Shown one piece after another: positions 5,522 through 11,150 of a stretch of DNA of 11,150 bases. Location of the stretch: contig JAFPCE010000258.1 in NCBI GenBank assembly GCA_017390245.1, positions 1 to 11,150 of the forward strand, written 5' to 3'. The stretch is from Selenomonadaceae bacterium (lineage in GTDB: Bacteria; Bacillota; Negativicutes; Selenomonadales; Selenomonadaceae). Below the pieces are notes generated by a model. The model was not told where the DNA came from and did no database searches. It was given only the letters and a program-made list of their open reading frames with translations. Positions within the stretch are counted from its first letter, which is position 1. Each line of letters begins with the position of its first letter. Both the position numbers and the translations under genes were made by a program.

Positions 5522-6763
5522 TTAGCACTGGTGGAGATAAGCGTACTGCTCAGGAGTCAGCTCATCAATCTCAATGCCCATAGCCTTCAGCTTAATATTA
5601 GCAATCTTGGTGCTAACCTTCTCAGGCAGAACATAAACCTTGTTCTCCAGCTTGTCATGGTTCTCCACAATCTCCAAAGCAGAGAAGAACTGCACGCCCC
5701 AGCTGAGATCCATAATCTCTGCAGGATGGCCATCACCACAAGCCAGGTTAACCAGACGGCCCTCACCCAGGAGATACAGCTTTCTGCCGTCCTTGGTCTT
5801 GAACTCCTCAATACCAGGCTTAACAGTAGTACGGGACTCAGAAATAGCCTCCAGCTCAGGAATGTTGATTTCCAGGTCAAAGTGGCCGGAGTTAGCCATA
5901 ACAGCGCCGTCCTTCATGGACTCATAATGACGCTGGCGGAGAATGTCCCTGTCACCAGTTAAGGTTAAGAAAATGTCACCAATCTTGGCAGCCTCATCCA
6001 TAGGCATAACTCTGAAGCCATCAAATACAGCCTCAATAGCCTTAACAGGGTCAACCTCAGTGATGATAACATTAGCACCCATGCCCTTGGCACGCATAGC
6101 ACCGCCCTTGCCGCACCAGCCATAGCCAGCGATAACAACAGTCTTGCCAGCAATAACCAGGTTAGTAGCACGCATAATGCCCTCCCAGGTAGACTGGCCA
6201 GTACCATAACGGTTATCAAAGAGATACTTGCAATAAGCATCATTAGCAGCAATCATAGGGAACTCCAGCTTGCCAGAAGCCTCCAAAGCACGGTCACGCA
6301 GAACGCCAGTAGTAGTCTCCTCAGAACCGCCGATAATATCAGGCAGCAGCTCACGGCGCTCATTGTGGAGACGGTAAATCAGGTCACCGCCATCATCCAT
6401 GATGATATTAGGCTTGCAGTCAAGAGCCATATCAATATAGGCATCATATTCCTCCATGGTGCACCCATGATGAGCAAATACAGTAACGCCATCCTCAACT
6501 AAAGCAGCGCAAACATCATCCTGAGTGGAAAGAGGATTAGAAGCAGTAGCAATAACCTCTGCACCAGCAGCCTGCAGTACCAGAGCCAGATAAGCAGTCT
6601 TAGCCTCTAAGTGCATAGTCATAACCATACGCTTGCCAGCCAGTGGCTTACTCACAGAGTACTCCTTCTCAATAGCATTCATAACAGGCATGAAGTTCTT
6701 TACCCAGTTAATCTTATCGTGGCCACTTGGAGCCAGAGCAATATCCTTAATCTTAGATTCCAT
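5522..6763 (-). CDS. sahH: Adenosylhomocysteinase, archaeal/Thermotoga type
   Basis: NAD+-dependent, reversible hydrolysis of S-adenosylhomocysteine to adenosine and homocysteine, the outlet of the methyl cycle; cytosolic, normally a tetramer. 413 residues, the short form without the extra segment of the proteobacterial and eukaryotic enzymes. Substrate-domain residues: H51 (TMHLEAKTAYL), D123/D127 (MDDGGDL), E148 (SEETTTG), K179, D183 and N184 (NDAYCKYLFDNRYG). The NAD-binding loop is GYGWCGKG (213-220), as in Thermotoga and archaeal homologues, instead of GYGDVGKG. NSGHFD and GDGHP are also present. Methanogen relatives of this short form have been shown to prefer S-inosylhomocysteine, which matters because the neighbour mtaD makes that compound. 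Start: AGGAGG 10 nt before the ATG. Promoter: extended -10 at 6814. Confidence 0.93.
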   Translation of the reverse strand: MESKIKDIALAPSGHDKINWVKNFMPVMNAIEKEYSVSKPLAGKRMVMTMHLEAKTAYLALVLQAAGAEVIATASNPLSTQDDVCAALVEDGVTVFAHHGCTMEEYDAYIDMALDCKPNIIMDDGGDLIYRLHNERRELLPDIIGGSEETTTGVLRDRALEASGKLEFPMIAANDAYCKYLFDNRYGTGQSTWEGIMRATNLVIAGKTVVIAGYGWCGKGGAMRAKGMGANVIITEVDPVKAIEAVFDGFRVMPMDEAAKIGDIFLTLTGDRDILRQRHYESMKDGAVMANSGHFDLEINIPELEAISESRTTVKPGIEEFKTKDGRKLYLLGEGRLVNLACGDGHPAEIMDLSWGVQFFSALEIVENHDKLENKVYVLPEKVSTKIANIKLKAMGIEIDELTPEQYAYLHQC

Positions 6764-6813
6764 TATTTATTGTCCTCCTCTATATAAACAAATTTCACGC
6801 AAAAATACATTCA

Positions 6814-6822
6814 ATTATAACA
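6814..6822 (-). promoter_or_regulatory. Extended -10 promoter of sahH
   Basis: Minus strand TGTTATAAT (TGn plus perfect TATAAT at 6814-6819). No good -35 lies 16-18 nt upstream. The leader would be only about 45 nt, too short for an SAH or SAM riboswitch, and none is visible. Confidence 0.55.
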
Positions 6823-6867
6823 TACAAAACATACTTCTGCCTAGACTATATTCATTAACAAAATCTG

Positions 6868-7635
6868 TTAAAACAATATTTTACCCTTATGTTCCTTCAG
6901 GAAATGGCCACAGGTACGGTCCAGCTTAAGAGGCGTAATGGTTATCAGCCCGCCATTAACAGCCGCAATATCCGTAAAGGCCTCATTGCCATCATCAAAA
7001 GGCGTGCCGCCTACAGTATAGTACAATTTGCCAGCCTGATCCTTATATGGCTCATAAACATTATTATAGTCACGGGTACCCTGGGTGCACCAGTACCAAT
7101 GCTGATCCTCCCCCAGCTTCTGTGGGAAATTAATATTTAAAAGCTGCGGCTTATCACTAAGTGCCATCAGCTCATCTAAATGCTTTGCCAGTTCCCCAGC
7201 CACAAAATCAAAGGACAGCTCAGGGAAGTAATTCAGGGAAATGGCAATAGCAGAAATCCTATGCACAAAGCCCTCAGTAGCAGCCCCTACAGTACCAGAA
7301 TAAATAATATCTGTACCAATATTAGCGCCATCATTGATGCCAGAAATCACCACATCTGGCATAGCCTCAGGCCCCTCCACTATGGCCTCCAGATAAAGCT
7401 TCACCGTATCAGCAGGCGTACCAGTGATAGCAAAAGCCTTGATGCCATACTTTTCCTCCAATGGTTTATAGTGCTCCACATAAAGACGCTCCCGGACAGT
7501 AATGGCCTGGGACATAGCACTCTGCTGGGCAGCTGGAGCAGCCACAACCACCTCATGCTCGCCACTTAAAGCCTTCACCAGCGCCTCAATGCCTGGAGAC
7601 TGGATACCATCATCATTGGATAACAAAATACGCAT
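6868..7635 (-). CDS. surE: 5'/3'-nucleotidase SurE
   Basis: Metal-dependent nucleoside monophosphate phosphatase of the SurE family, 255 residues (family about 245-265), cytosolic. Metal and catalytic residues: D8 and D9 in the N-terminal NDDG, S39 in APAAQQSAMS, and N100 in SGINDGANIG; GTVGAATEG follows at the usual spacing. The family releases phosphate from 5'- and 3'-nucleotides and can act on short polyphosphate, helping to balance nucleotide pools under stress. Start: AGGAGG 8 nt before the ATG. It sits 85 nt after tRNA-Lys, whose terminator intervenes, and 104 nt before sahH, with a weak TTAACA/TGTTAA hairpin over its stop codon. Function of the family is secure; the in vivo role here is inferred. 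Confidence 0.93.
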   Translation of the reverse strand: MRILLSNDDGIQSPGIEALVKALSGEHEVVVAAPAAQQSAMSQAITVRERLYVEHYKPLEEKYGIKAFAITGTPADTVKLYLEAIVEGPEAMPDVVISGINDGANIGTDIIYSGTVGAATEGFVHRISAIAISLNYFPELSFDFVAGELAKHLDELMALSDKPQLLNINFPQKLGEDQHWYWCTQGTRDYNNVYEPYKDQAGKLYYTVGGTPFDDGNEAFTDIAAVNGGLITITPLKLDRTCGHFLKEHKGKILF

Positions 7636-7679
7636 CAGCCTTACCTCCTGTTAACAAAACTTACAATAATCAAAATTAT

Positions 7680-7709
7680 AAAAAAGGCAGGCGGGAAAAC
7701 CCAGCCTGC
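7680..7709 (-). terminator. Terminator of tRNA-Lys
   Basis: GC-rich 9-bp stem with one bulged T (GCAGGCTGGG / CCCGCCTGC, 7709-7687) and a TTTT loop, followed by CTTTTTT on the minus strand. It begins 12 nt after the encoded CCA. Confidence 0.85.
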
Positions 7710-7720
7710 TTAAAATCAAA

Positions 7721-7796
7721 TGGTGACCCACCGGAGACTCGAACTCCGAACCTGTTGATTAAGAGTCAGATGCTCTACCAGTTGAGCTAGTGAGTC
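7721..7796 (-). tRNA. tRNA-Lys (anticodon CUU)
   Basis: 76 nt with encoded CCA. Acceptor stem GACTCAC/GTGGGTC (one G-U), D stem GCTC/GAGC, D loop with GG, anticodon loop CTCTTAA with anticodon CTT at 7763-7761, variable loop AGGTT, T stem CGGAG/CTCCG with loop TTCGAGT, discriminator A. The anticodon stem TCTGA/TCAAC has only three pairs next to the loop; positions 27-43 (U-C) and 28-42 (C-A) do not pair. Everything else, plus a consensus promoter and terminator, argues for a working gene. Confidence 0.93.
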
Positions 7797-7822
7797 ATAC
7801 GCTCCTTAAAAGGAACATGCTT

Positions 7823-7851
7823 ATTATAAAGGAAAAAGCCCTGTTCGTCAA
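7823..7851 (-). promoter_or_regulatory. Promoter of tRNA-Lys
   Basis: Minus strand TTGACG (7846-7851), 17-nt spacer, TATAAT (7823-7828). The predicted start is about 20 nt before the mature tRNA end. Confidence 0.85.
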
Positions 7852-7906
7852 TGCAATCAGCCAAAAACCTGCTTTTAGTCTGAGTTTTTCCTTCTTTTGT
7901 CCTGTA

Positions 7907-8800
7907 TCAGTCCTTGCTTTTTTTACCAGTAATCATGGCAATCGGTATAACAATAAAAAGTGAACCAATGATTTCTGGCAGCTGGAACACAACACCTAAA
8001 AGCAAAACGCCAAAAATAACTGAAGTAAGTGGCTCTGTCGCATTCAAGATACTAGCCTCAGATGGCTGGATGTACTTGGTGCTGGTAACATAAGCCCAGA
8101 AAGCAGCCGCTGTGCCAAATACAATCAGATACCCCAGCGCAAACATATTCATCATATCCACAGTCCCCGGATACTCCAACGGCGGATACATACATCCCAT
8201 GCCTATACCACCAATAATCATAGCCCAGCCAATAACCTGGGTAGAAGGCCACCGCATCAAAAGCCACCTTGGCTGGCAGGTATAAAAAGCCGCCGCAAAA
8301 GCAGAGATAATGCCCCAGAGCAGCGCCTCAGTAGAAATGGAAAGGGTAGTAAAATTGCCATGGGTAACCAGTATGGCCGTACCAAAAATAGCTGAGCAAG
8401 CCGTCAGAACCTGCTTTAAAGCCGGCAGCTGTTTTGTGGTTATGGCTGTCCAGGCAATAACAATAATCGGCATCAGATATTGCAAAATAGTCGCTGTAGG
8501 CGCATCACTGTACTCTATAGCTACGAAATAGGTGTACTGCACTCCCAGCATCCCTACAAAGCCAAAAGCCAGCAGACGCCACCGGCTGGCCTTATCCTGC
8601 CATATCTTCCAGATACTCACATCATTGCTGAAGCTATCTATCGCCAGAAGCAAAATACCAGCAATAATCATACGGACAACCACCAGATACTCTGAAGTCA
8701 TGCCGCCATAATTAAAAAGGTACTGAGCTGCCACACCAGAACCGCCCCAAAAAGCAGAACCAGTCAATGCCAGCAAAAAGCCCTTCTGCCTGTCTGTCAT
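7907..8800 (-). CDS. EamA/DMT-family membrane exporter
   Basis: Drug/metabolite transporter superfamily, two EamA repeats (about residues 5-140 and 155-290), ten predicted membrane helices in the inner membrane; substrate unknown (amino acids, nucleosides or other metabolites are exported by relatives). Family-typical stretches include the first helix GSAFWGGSGVAAQYLF, the repeat-1 end PTATILQYLMPIIVI and the repeat-2 end ASILNATEPLTSVIFG, followed by a basic C-terminus. I start at 8800 (MTDRQKGF), because AGGTGATAGG precedes it and the family begins here; the in-frame ATG at 8845 would add 15 residues encoded by the end of the IS110 element. The insertion separates the gene from the strong promoter at 10474-10502, so expression probably now relies on outward transcription from the element. 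No convincing terminator follows. Confidence 0.88.
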   Translation of the reverse strand: MTDRQKGFLLALTGSAFWGGSGVAAQYLFNYGGMTSEYLVVVRMIIAGILLLAIDSFSNDVSIWKIWQDKASRWRLLAFGFVGMLGVQYTYFVAIEYSDAPTATILQYLMPIIVIAWTAITTKQLPALKQVLTACSAIFGTAILVTHGNFTTLSISTEALLWGIISAFAAAFYTCQPRWLLMRWPSTQVIGWAMIIGGIGMGCMYPPLEYPGTVDMMNMFALGYLIVFGTAAAFWAYVTSTKYIQPSEASILNATEPLTSVIFGVLLLGVVFQLPEIIGSLFIVIPIAMITGKKSKD

Positions 8801-8812
8801 CCTATCACCTGT

Positions 8813-8825
8813 TATGAAGTGACCT
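8813..8825 (+). repeat. IS110 right-end inverted repeat
   Basis: TATGAAGTGACCT, perfect inverted copy of 10442-10454. Just inside, on the minus strand, is an outward-facing TTGACA (8826-8831). Confidence 0.8.
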
Positions 8826-8878
8826 TTGTCAAGAGTAAATTGCAAAAATCACCACAAACTTTTCCTTTCATTAAATTT

Positions 8879-9095
8879 TAACACTGGATACAGAGGCAGA
8901 GCCTCAGATCTAACAGTCCCCGGCCTTGGCCACTCTGTTATACGTGGATTGGTTACCAACAGGTCAATGGTCCGCCGTGAATCTTGCCGTCTCCAAGCGT
9001 GAATCAAAATATATAAATATAATGTCAACAGAGGTGAATCGCAAATAATTCGGACCTAAGAATGCTCCAAGACCCTGCCTCTGCATCCAGTGTTA
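8879..9095 (-). ncRNA. Probable IS110 bridge (seek) RNA region
   Basis: A 21-bp closing stem with one G-U/A-C position (8879-8899 with 9075-9095) encloses about 175 nt of conserved-looking, non-coding sequence. On the minus (transposase) strand an inner stem GGTCCG/CGGACC (9056-9051 with 8974-8969) carries a large loop, followed by a second structured part (8911-8968) with TTGGTTACCAA and TAACAG/CTGTTA pairings. The first loop holds TCACCT (9037-9032) and GGAGACGG (8994-8987), matching the two flanks of the insertion site; the second part holds ATAACA (8941-8936), complementary to TGTTAT of the predicted circle junction. Position downstream of the transposase on the same strand fits the IS1111 group. 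Ends and promoter are not defined, and the guide matches are short. Confidence 0.5.
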
Positions 9096-9233
9096 GCGTT
9101 GTTTTGCAGATGGAATCTGATAACATCAGTTTCATCTGCTTAATTACCTTTAATGATATTCAGATGATTCTGTCACAGGCCTTGCTGCAAAGCGGTGCGA
9201 AGCAGCCTTGACCGAATCAGATGAATATCAAAT
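9096..9233 (-). other. Two stem-loops between transposase stop and ncRNA
   Basis: Directly after the transposase TAG lies a long imperfect hairpin (about 9156-9230; arms GATATTCA..TGATTC..GTC) with a GC-rich tip GCTGC/GCAGC. Next is a compact hairpin (9106-9140; GCAGATGGAA, bulged T, CTGAT, loop AAC). Neither has a good U-tract on the minus strand. They may cap the transposase transcript or form part of the bridge RNA precursor. No open reading frame of note is present. Confidence 0.5.
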
Positions 9234-10349
9234 CTATCCTATATTCCCTGTTGCCATTCCCCACATGAAGCACGCAAGTTCTCTTGCTATTGCTGTGGCA
9301 GCTACATTTCTATTTATCCCTTTGTTTAATGTCATCTTATAGAATCGTCTACGCAGTCTTTCATTAGCTTTATCTGCATATGCTATTACTTCTACAGAAC
9401 ATCCTTGTTGACGTTCTTTCAGTGCTATAGATTTGTGTCCTATATTACCTCGTGTATAACTTTGAGCTGCTTCTACCATCAATCGCCTTAAATGACTGTT
9501 TCCGGCTTTGGTTATACTATACCTGTTTCTATCATCACCACTTGAATTTTCACTTGGAACTAAGCCTAAGAAACCTGCAAACTTAGGAGCTTTTTCAAAC
9601 CTATTAAAATCTCCAATCTCTACAACCATTGATAATGCTGTATGAGTTTTGATTCCCAAGAAGCATCCCATGTTTTTGACTTTTTCCTTGTATTTCTCAC
9701 CTGAAGCAAGTTCTTCAATCCTGTGATCAAGACGTTCTATTTTTTCTGTAAGATATTCATATGTTACAAGGTATTCAGAAAGAGTTTCTTTCGGTAATCC
9801 CGTTAAATCAAGAGATTTAAGCCATTTAATATGTGCTATAGTCCAGTATGTCTTGCCTCCCTCAAACTTCTTTCCCTGACGGAGTACAAATGCCAGAATC
9901 TGCTGTTTAATCTTCTTAAGCATAAGTTTCTGATCATCACGCATACGAATGTATTCCTTAACAGAATTATCTTCATCATCTGGAACATACACCTCGCTGT
10001 AAGTATGAAATGCCAAACATCTTGCTATGTTGGCTGCATCTCGCTTATCAGTCTTAACACGATTTGTATTGGTGATAGCCATTGTTGTTGGAGCAAGAAT
10101 CTTACAATCTACTGCATGTTCTCGGAGTTGATGATAAAGTGAATACCCTAAACATCCAGCTTCATATCCACAAACAAAAGAAGCATCTTCTCCATATATC
10201 TTTCTCATTGATTCCATGTATTTAAGAATCAGCTTATAATCCGAAGGTATTGTCTGTTTATACTCAACCTTATCGGTATCATAACAATAACAACATAAAG
10301 TGTAACTTTCCTTATGGACATCCATTCCTACATAAACTATACTATTCAT
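9234..10349 (-). CDS. IS110-family DEDD transposase/recombinase
   Basis: 371 residues, intact. It catalyses RNA-guided cut-and-paste recombination through a circular intermediate. The N-terminal RuvC-like DEDD domain shows D10 (VGMDVHKE), E63 (CGYEAG), D101 and D104 (RVKTDKRDAANIARCL). A helical, Lys-rich middle (about 130-225) leads to the C-terminal Transposase_20 domain: MGCFLGIKTHTALSMVVEIGD, then FLGLVPSENSSG with the conserved catalytic Ser at S266, and RYSITKAGNSHLRRLMVEAA. Start: AGGAGG 6 nt before the ATG at 10349. No frameshift, so mobility is plausible. It is now read from the promoter at 10474-10502 just outside the element. Codon use is more AT-rich than in the housekeeping genes of the window. 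Confidence 0.95.
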   Translation of the reverse strand: MNSIVYVGMDVHKESYTLCCYCYDTDKVEYKQTIPSDYKLILKYMESMRKIYGEDASFVCGYEAGCLGYSLYHQLREHAVDCKILAPTTMAITNTNRVKTDKRDAANIARCLAFHTYSEVYVPDDEDNSVKEYIRMRDDQKLMLKKIKQQILAFVLRQGKKFEGGKTYWTIAHIKWLKSLDLTGLPKETLSEYLVTYEYLTEKIERLDHRIEELASGEKYKEKVKNMGCFLGIKTHTALSMVVEIGDFNRFEKAPKFAGFLGLVPSENSSGDDRNRYSITKAGNSHLRRLMVEAAQSYTRGNIGHKSIALKERQQGCSVEVIAYADKANERLRRRFYKMTLNKGINRNVAATAIARELACFMWGMATGNIG

Positions 10350-10441
10350 ATGTGACCTCCTATTGTATGCGGTAATCCCTGTTACCTTATTATTCTTGAC
10401 AAATAATATTTTACAGGTAAATCCACGAATCTACAATTGTG
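10350..10441. other. IS110 left-end non-coding region
   Basis: About 90 nt between the transposase start and the left inverted repeat. GTGACCTC (10352-10359, overlapping the transposase ribosome binding site) is repeated in inverse as GAGGTCAC (10441-10448, inside the left IR), so the leader can fold and hide the ribosome binding site. Inside is another foldback, TTACCT...AGGTAA with TATTATT/AATAATA (10382-10420). Confidence 0.45.
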
Positions 10442-10454
10442 AGGTCACTTCATA
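10442..10454 (-). repeat. IS110 left-end inverted repeat
   Basis: TATGAAGTGACCT on the minus strand, perfect copy of 8813-8825 in opposite orientation. Together with the flanking TAAGGAG it forms a two-codon ATG AAG TGA frame. Confidence 0.8.
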
Positions 10455-10473
10455 TTGTCTCCTTACATCTATT

Positions 10474-10502
10474 ATTATATACCCATTGAGTGTATATGTC
10501 AA
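10474..10502 (-). promoter_or_regulatory. Perfect sigma-70 promoter outside the IS110 left end
   Basis: Minus strand TTGACA (10497-10502), 17-nt spacer, TATAAT (10474-10479): a full consensus match. It lies outside the left inverted repeat. Without the element it would sit about 38 nt from the EamA start codon, so it is probably the original EamA promoter that now drives the transposase. Confidence 0.8.
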
Positions 10503-10533
10503 TCTTTTTTTCATTATTTTTACATTATTATTC

Positions 10534-10568
10534 AAAAAAATTAGGCAGAACCCTTGCGGGCTCTGCCT
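10534..10568. terminator. Bidirectional terminator after the GNAT gene
   Basis: 11-bp stem with one A-C mismatch (AGGCAGAACCC 10543-10553 with GGGCTCTGCCT 10558-10568), loop TTGC. Minus strand continues TAATTTTTTT, plus strand TTTTTC. It ends the acetyltransferase gene 14 nt after its stop. Confidence 0.85.
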
Positions 10569-10581
10569 TTTTTCTTGTTTT

Positions 10582-11150
10582 CTAATTCTCATTTCCCAGA
10601 TATTTCAACATTTGAATCAAATACTTGCCTTTAATTTTTTCTTGCTCATCACCATCAAGTAATCGATATCCAAAATTGTAAAATCCATTTTTCTCATAAA
10701 ACCTAATTAAAGACGGAACATCTTCACATTCCAGGTATACTAATTTCCCTCCCAAAATTCGCTGTCCTTCTTTAACTGTATCGCAAGCAATCTTCAGTAA
10801 TTCATCGCCAGATATTAACTTATTATATCCATTTTTATAATTCTTTCCTAATTGTCCTATCAATGGTGCTGATACAATACATTTTTGTAACGATTCATCA
10901 TAATTGGCAAATTTCTTTATTCTCTTTCTAAGATTACTTCCTACTCTGCCATTTTTACCAGTGTCAATATGAAAATATTTCTGTGCTAAAGCAAAATAAC
11001 CTACTAAAACCGGCTTGCTTTTATATGAAGCAAATACTAAATATACAGCTGCCAGCTGTTGCCTGGAAAATTCCATAGCTTTTACTTGTAAAAATTCATC
11101 AACATCCTTATTGAAGGGACAAGAAAAATCTGAAAGGATAGCTTGTATGC
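10582..11150 (-). CDS. GNAT-family N-acetyltransferase, 5' end beyond window
   Basis: Transfers acetyl from acetyl-CoA to an amine; substrate unknown. The frame stays open from the stop at 10582 to the window edge, so the ATG at 11076 is internal. Upstream in-frame residues FSCPFNKDVDEFLQVKA are typical of the N-terminus of this acetyltransferase subgroup, followed by FSRQQLAAVYLVFASYKSKPVLVGYFALAQ. The acetyl-CoA motif A region reads APLIGQLGKNYKNG (about 70-80 residues on), and motif B is LECEDVPSLIRFYEKNGF, the usual NxxSxxFYxxxGF-like end. At least 189 residues are present. It is clearly more AT-rich than sahH, mtaD and surE, which suggests acquired DNA. Some relatives are toxins of toxin-antitoxin pairs, but the partner would lie outside the window, so that remains open. 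Confidence 0.8.
   Translation of the reverse strand, partial: IQAILSDFSCPFNKDVDEFLQVKAMEFSRQQLAAVYLVFASYKSKPVLVGYFALAQKYFHIDTGKNGRVGSNLRKRIKKFANYDESLQKCIVSAPLIGQLGKNYKNGYNKLISGDELLKIACDTVKEGQRILGGKLVYLECEDVPSLIRFYEKNGFYNFGYRLLDGDEQEKIKGKYLIQMLKYLGNEN

Larger units (their letters stand above)
8813..10458 (-). mobile_element. IS110-family (IS1111-like) insertion sequence
   Basis: Bounded by a perfect 13-bp inverted repeat, TATGAAGTGACCT, on the plus strand at 8813-8825 and on the minus strand at 10454-10442. A TGT occurs just outside each repeat (8810-8812 and 10456-10458), fitting the short shared core left by IS110-type recombination; there is no longer target duplication. The element holds one transposase gene and a long 3' non-coding region. 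Inverted repeats near the ends plus non-coding RNA downstream of the transposase are features of the IS1111 group. Removing it rejoins TATAAT...TAAGGAG-ACA-GGTGATAGG-ATG, a normal leader for the EamA gene. Exact ends are uncertain by a few bases. Confidence 0.8.

Noticed and set aside
6764..6867. SAH riboswitch before sahH
   Set aside because: The predicted leader is about 45 nt and AT-rich, with none of the GC-rich conserved core.
8801..8845. EamA start at the ATG of 8845
   Set aside because: Those 15 codons are the end of the IS110 element and have no family similarity. The ATG at 8800 has the ribosome binding site.
8879..9095. 6S RNA (ssrS) on the plus strand
   Set aside because: The long closing stem, CAGTCCCC and GGTCCG resemble 6S RNA, but the region lies wholly inside the IS110 inverted repeats, lacks a plus-strand promoter and a symmetric central bubble, and carries matches to the IS target.
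8846..9095. Riboswitch in the leader of the EamA gene
   Set aside because: I checked for SAM, cobalamin, lysine, ykkC/guanidine, THF and T-box core motifs on the minus strand and saw none. The sequence belongs to the IS element.
11076..11076. GNAT start at this ATG
   Set aside because: The frame is open to the window edge and the upstream residues are typical of the family N-terminus; no ribosome binding site precedes this ATG.

Overview
The window is a stretch of bacterial chromosome in which every recognisable protein gene, and the one tRNA, lies on the minus strand. Strong AGGAGG-type ribosome binding sites, TTGACA/TATAAT promoters, U-tract terminators, a viroplasmin-type RNase H and an SNF-family transporter of the ASVGSAVGMANVWGFPYK type point to a Bacillota (Firmicutes) host, plausibly one of the Negativicutes. 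That placement is inference from gene content; no 16S or marker gene is present.

Layout in transcription order (high to low coordinates). 10582-11150: the 3' part of an AT-rich GNAT acetyltransferase that runs off the window. About 8813-10458: an IS110-family element (IS1111-like) with 13-bp inverted repeats, a full-length DEDD transposase and a 400-nt structured 3' non-coding region that probably encodes its bridge (seek) RNA. It sits between a perfect TTGACA-17-TATAAT promoter and the start codon of an EamA/DMT exporter, so it appears to have separated that exporter from its promoter. Then tRNA-Lys(CUU), surE (5'-nucleotidase), sahH (adenosylhomocysteinase, archaeal/Thermotoga type), mtaD (SAH/MTA/5'-deoxyadenosine deaminase), a type I RNase H with an N-terminal viroplasmin domain, a YfcE-like phosphodiesterase and a small cupin. 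Last come two broken genes: a hybrid histidine kinase missing its N-terminus and most of its ATPase domain, and an SNF sodium symporter cut by an in-frame amber codon, whose homology ends near position 60.

The central genes form a nucleoside and methylation-by-product group: sahH and mtaD both act on S-adenosylhomocysteine and related adenosyl waste, and SurE removes phosphate from nucleotides. They are not one tight operon: a terminator-like hairpin lies between sahH and mtaD, another after mtaD, and sahH and the tRNA have their own promoters.

The most interesting part is the IS110 element. Its 3' non-coding region has a 21-bp closing stem. Inside are an inner stem whose loop carries short matches to both flanks of the reconstructed insertion site, in the order expected of a target-binding loop, and a 6-nt match to the predicted circle junction. 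Other notable points are a 14-bp tandem array after the RNase H gene, stacked palindromes at the cupin promoter, and mismatches in the tRNA-Lys anticodon stem.
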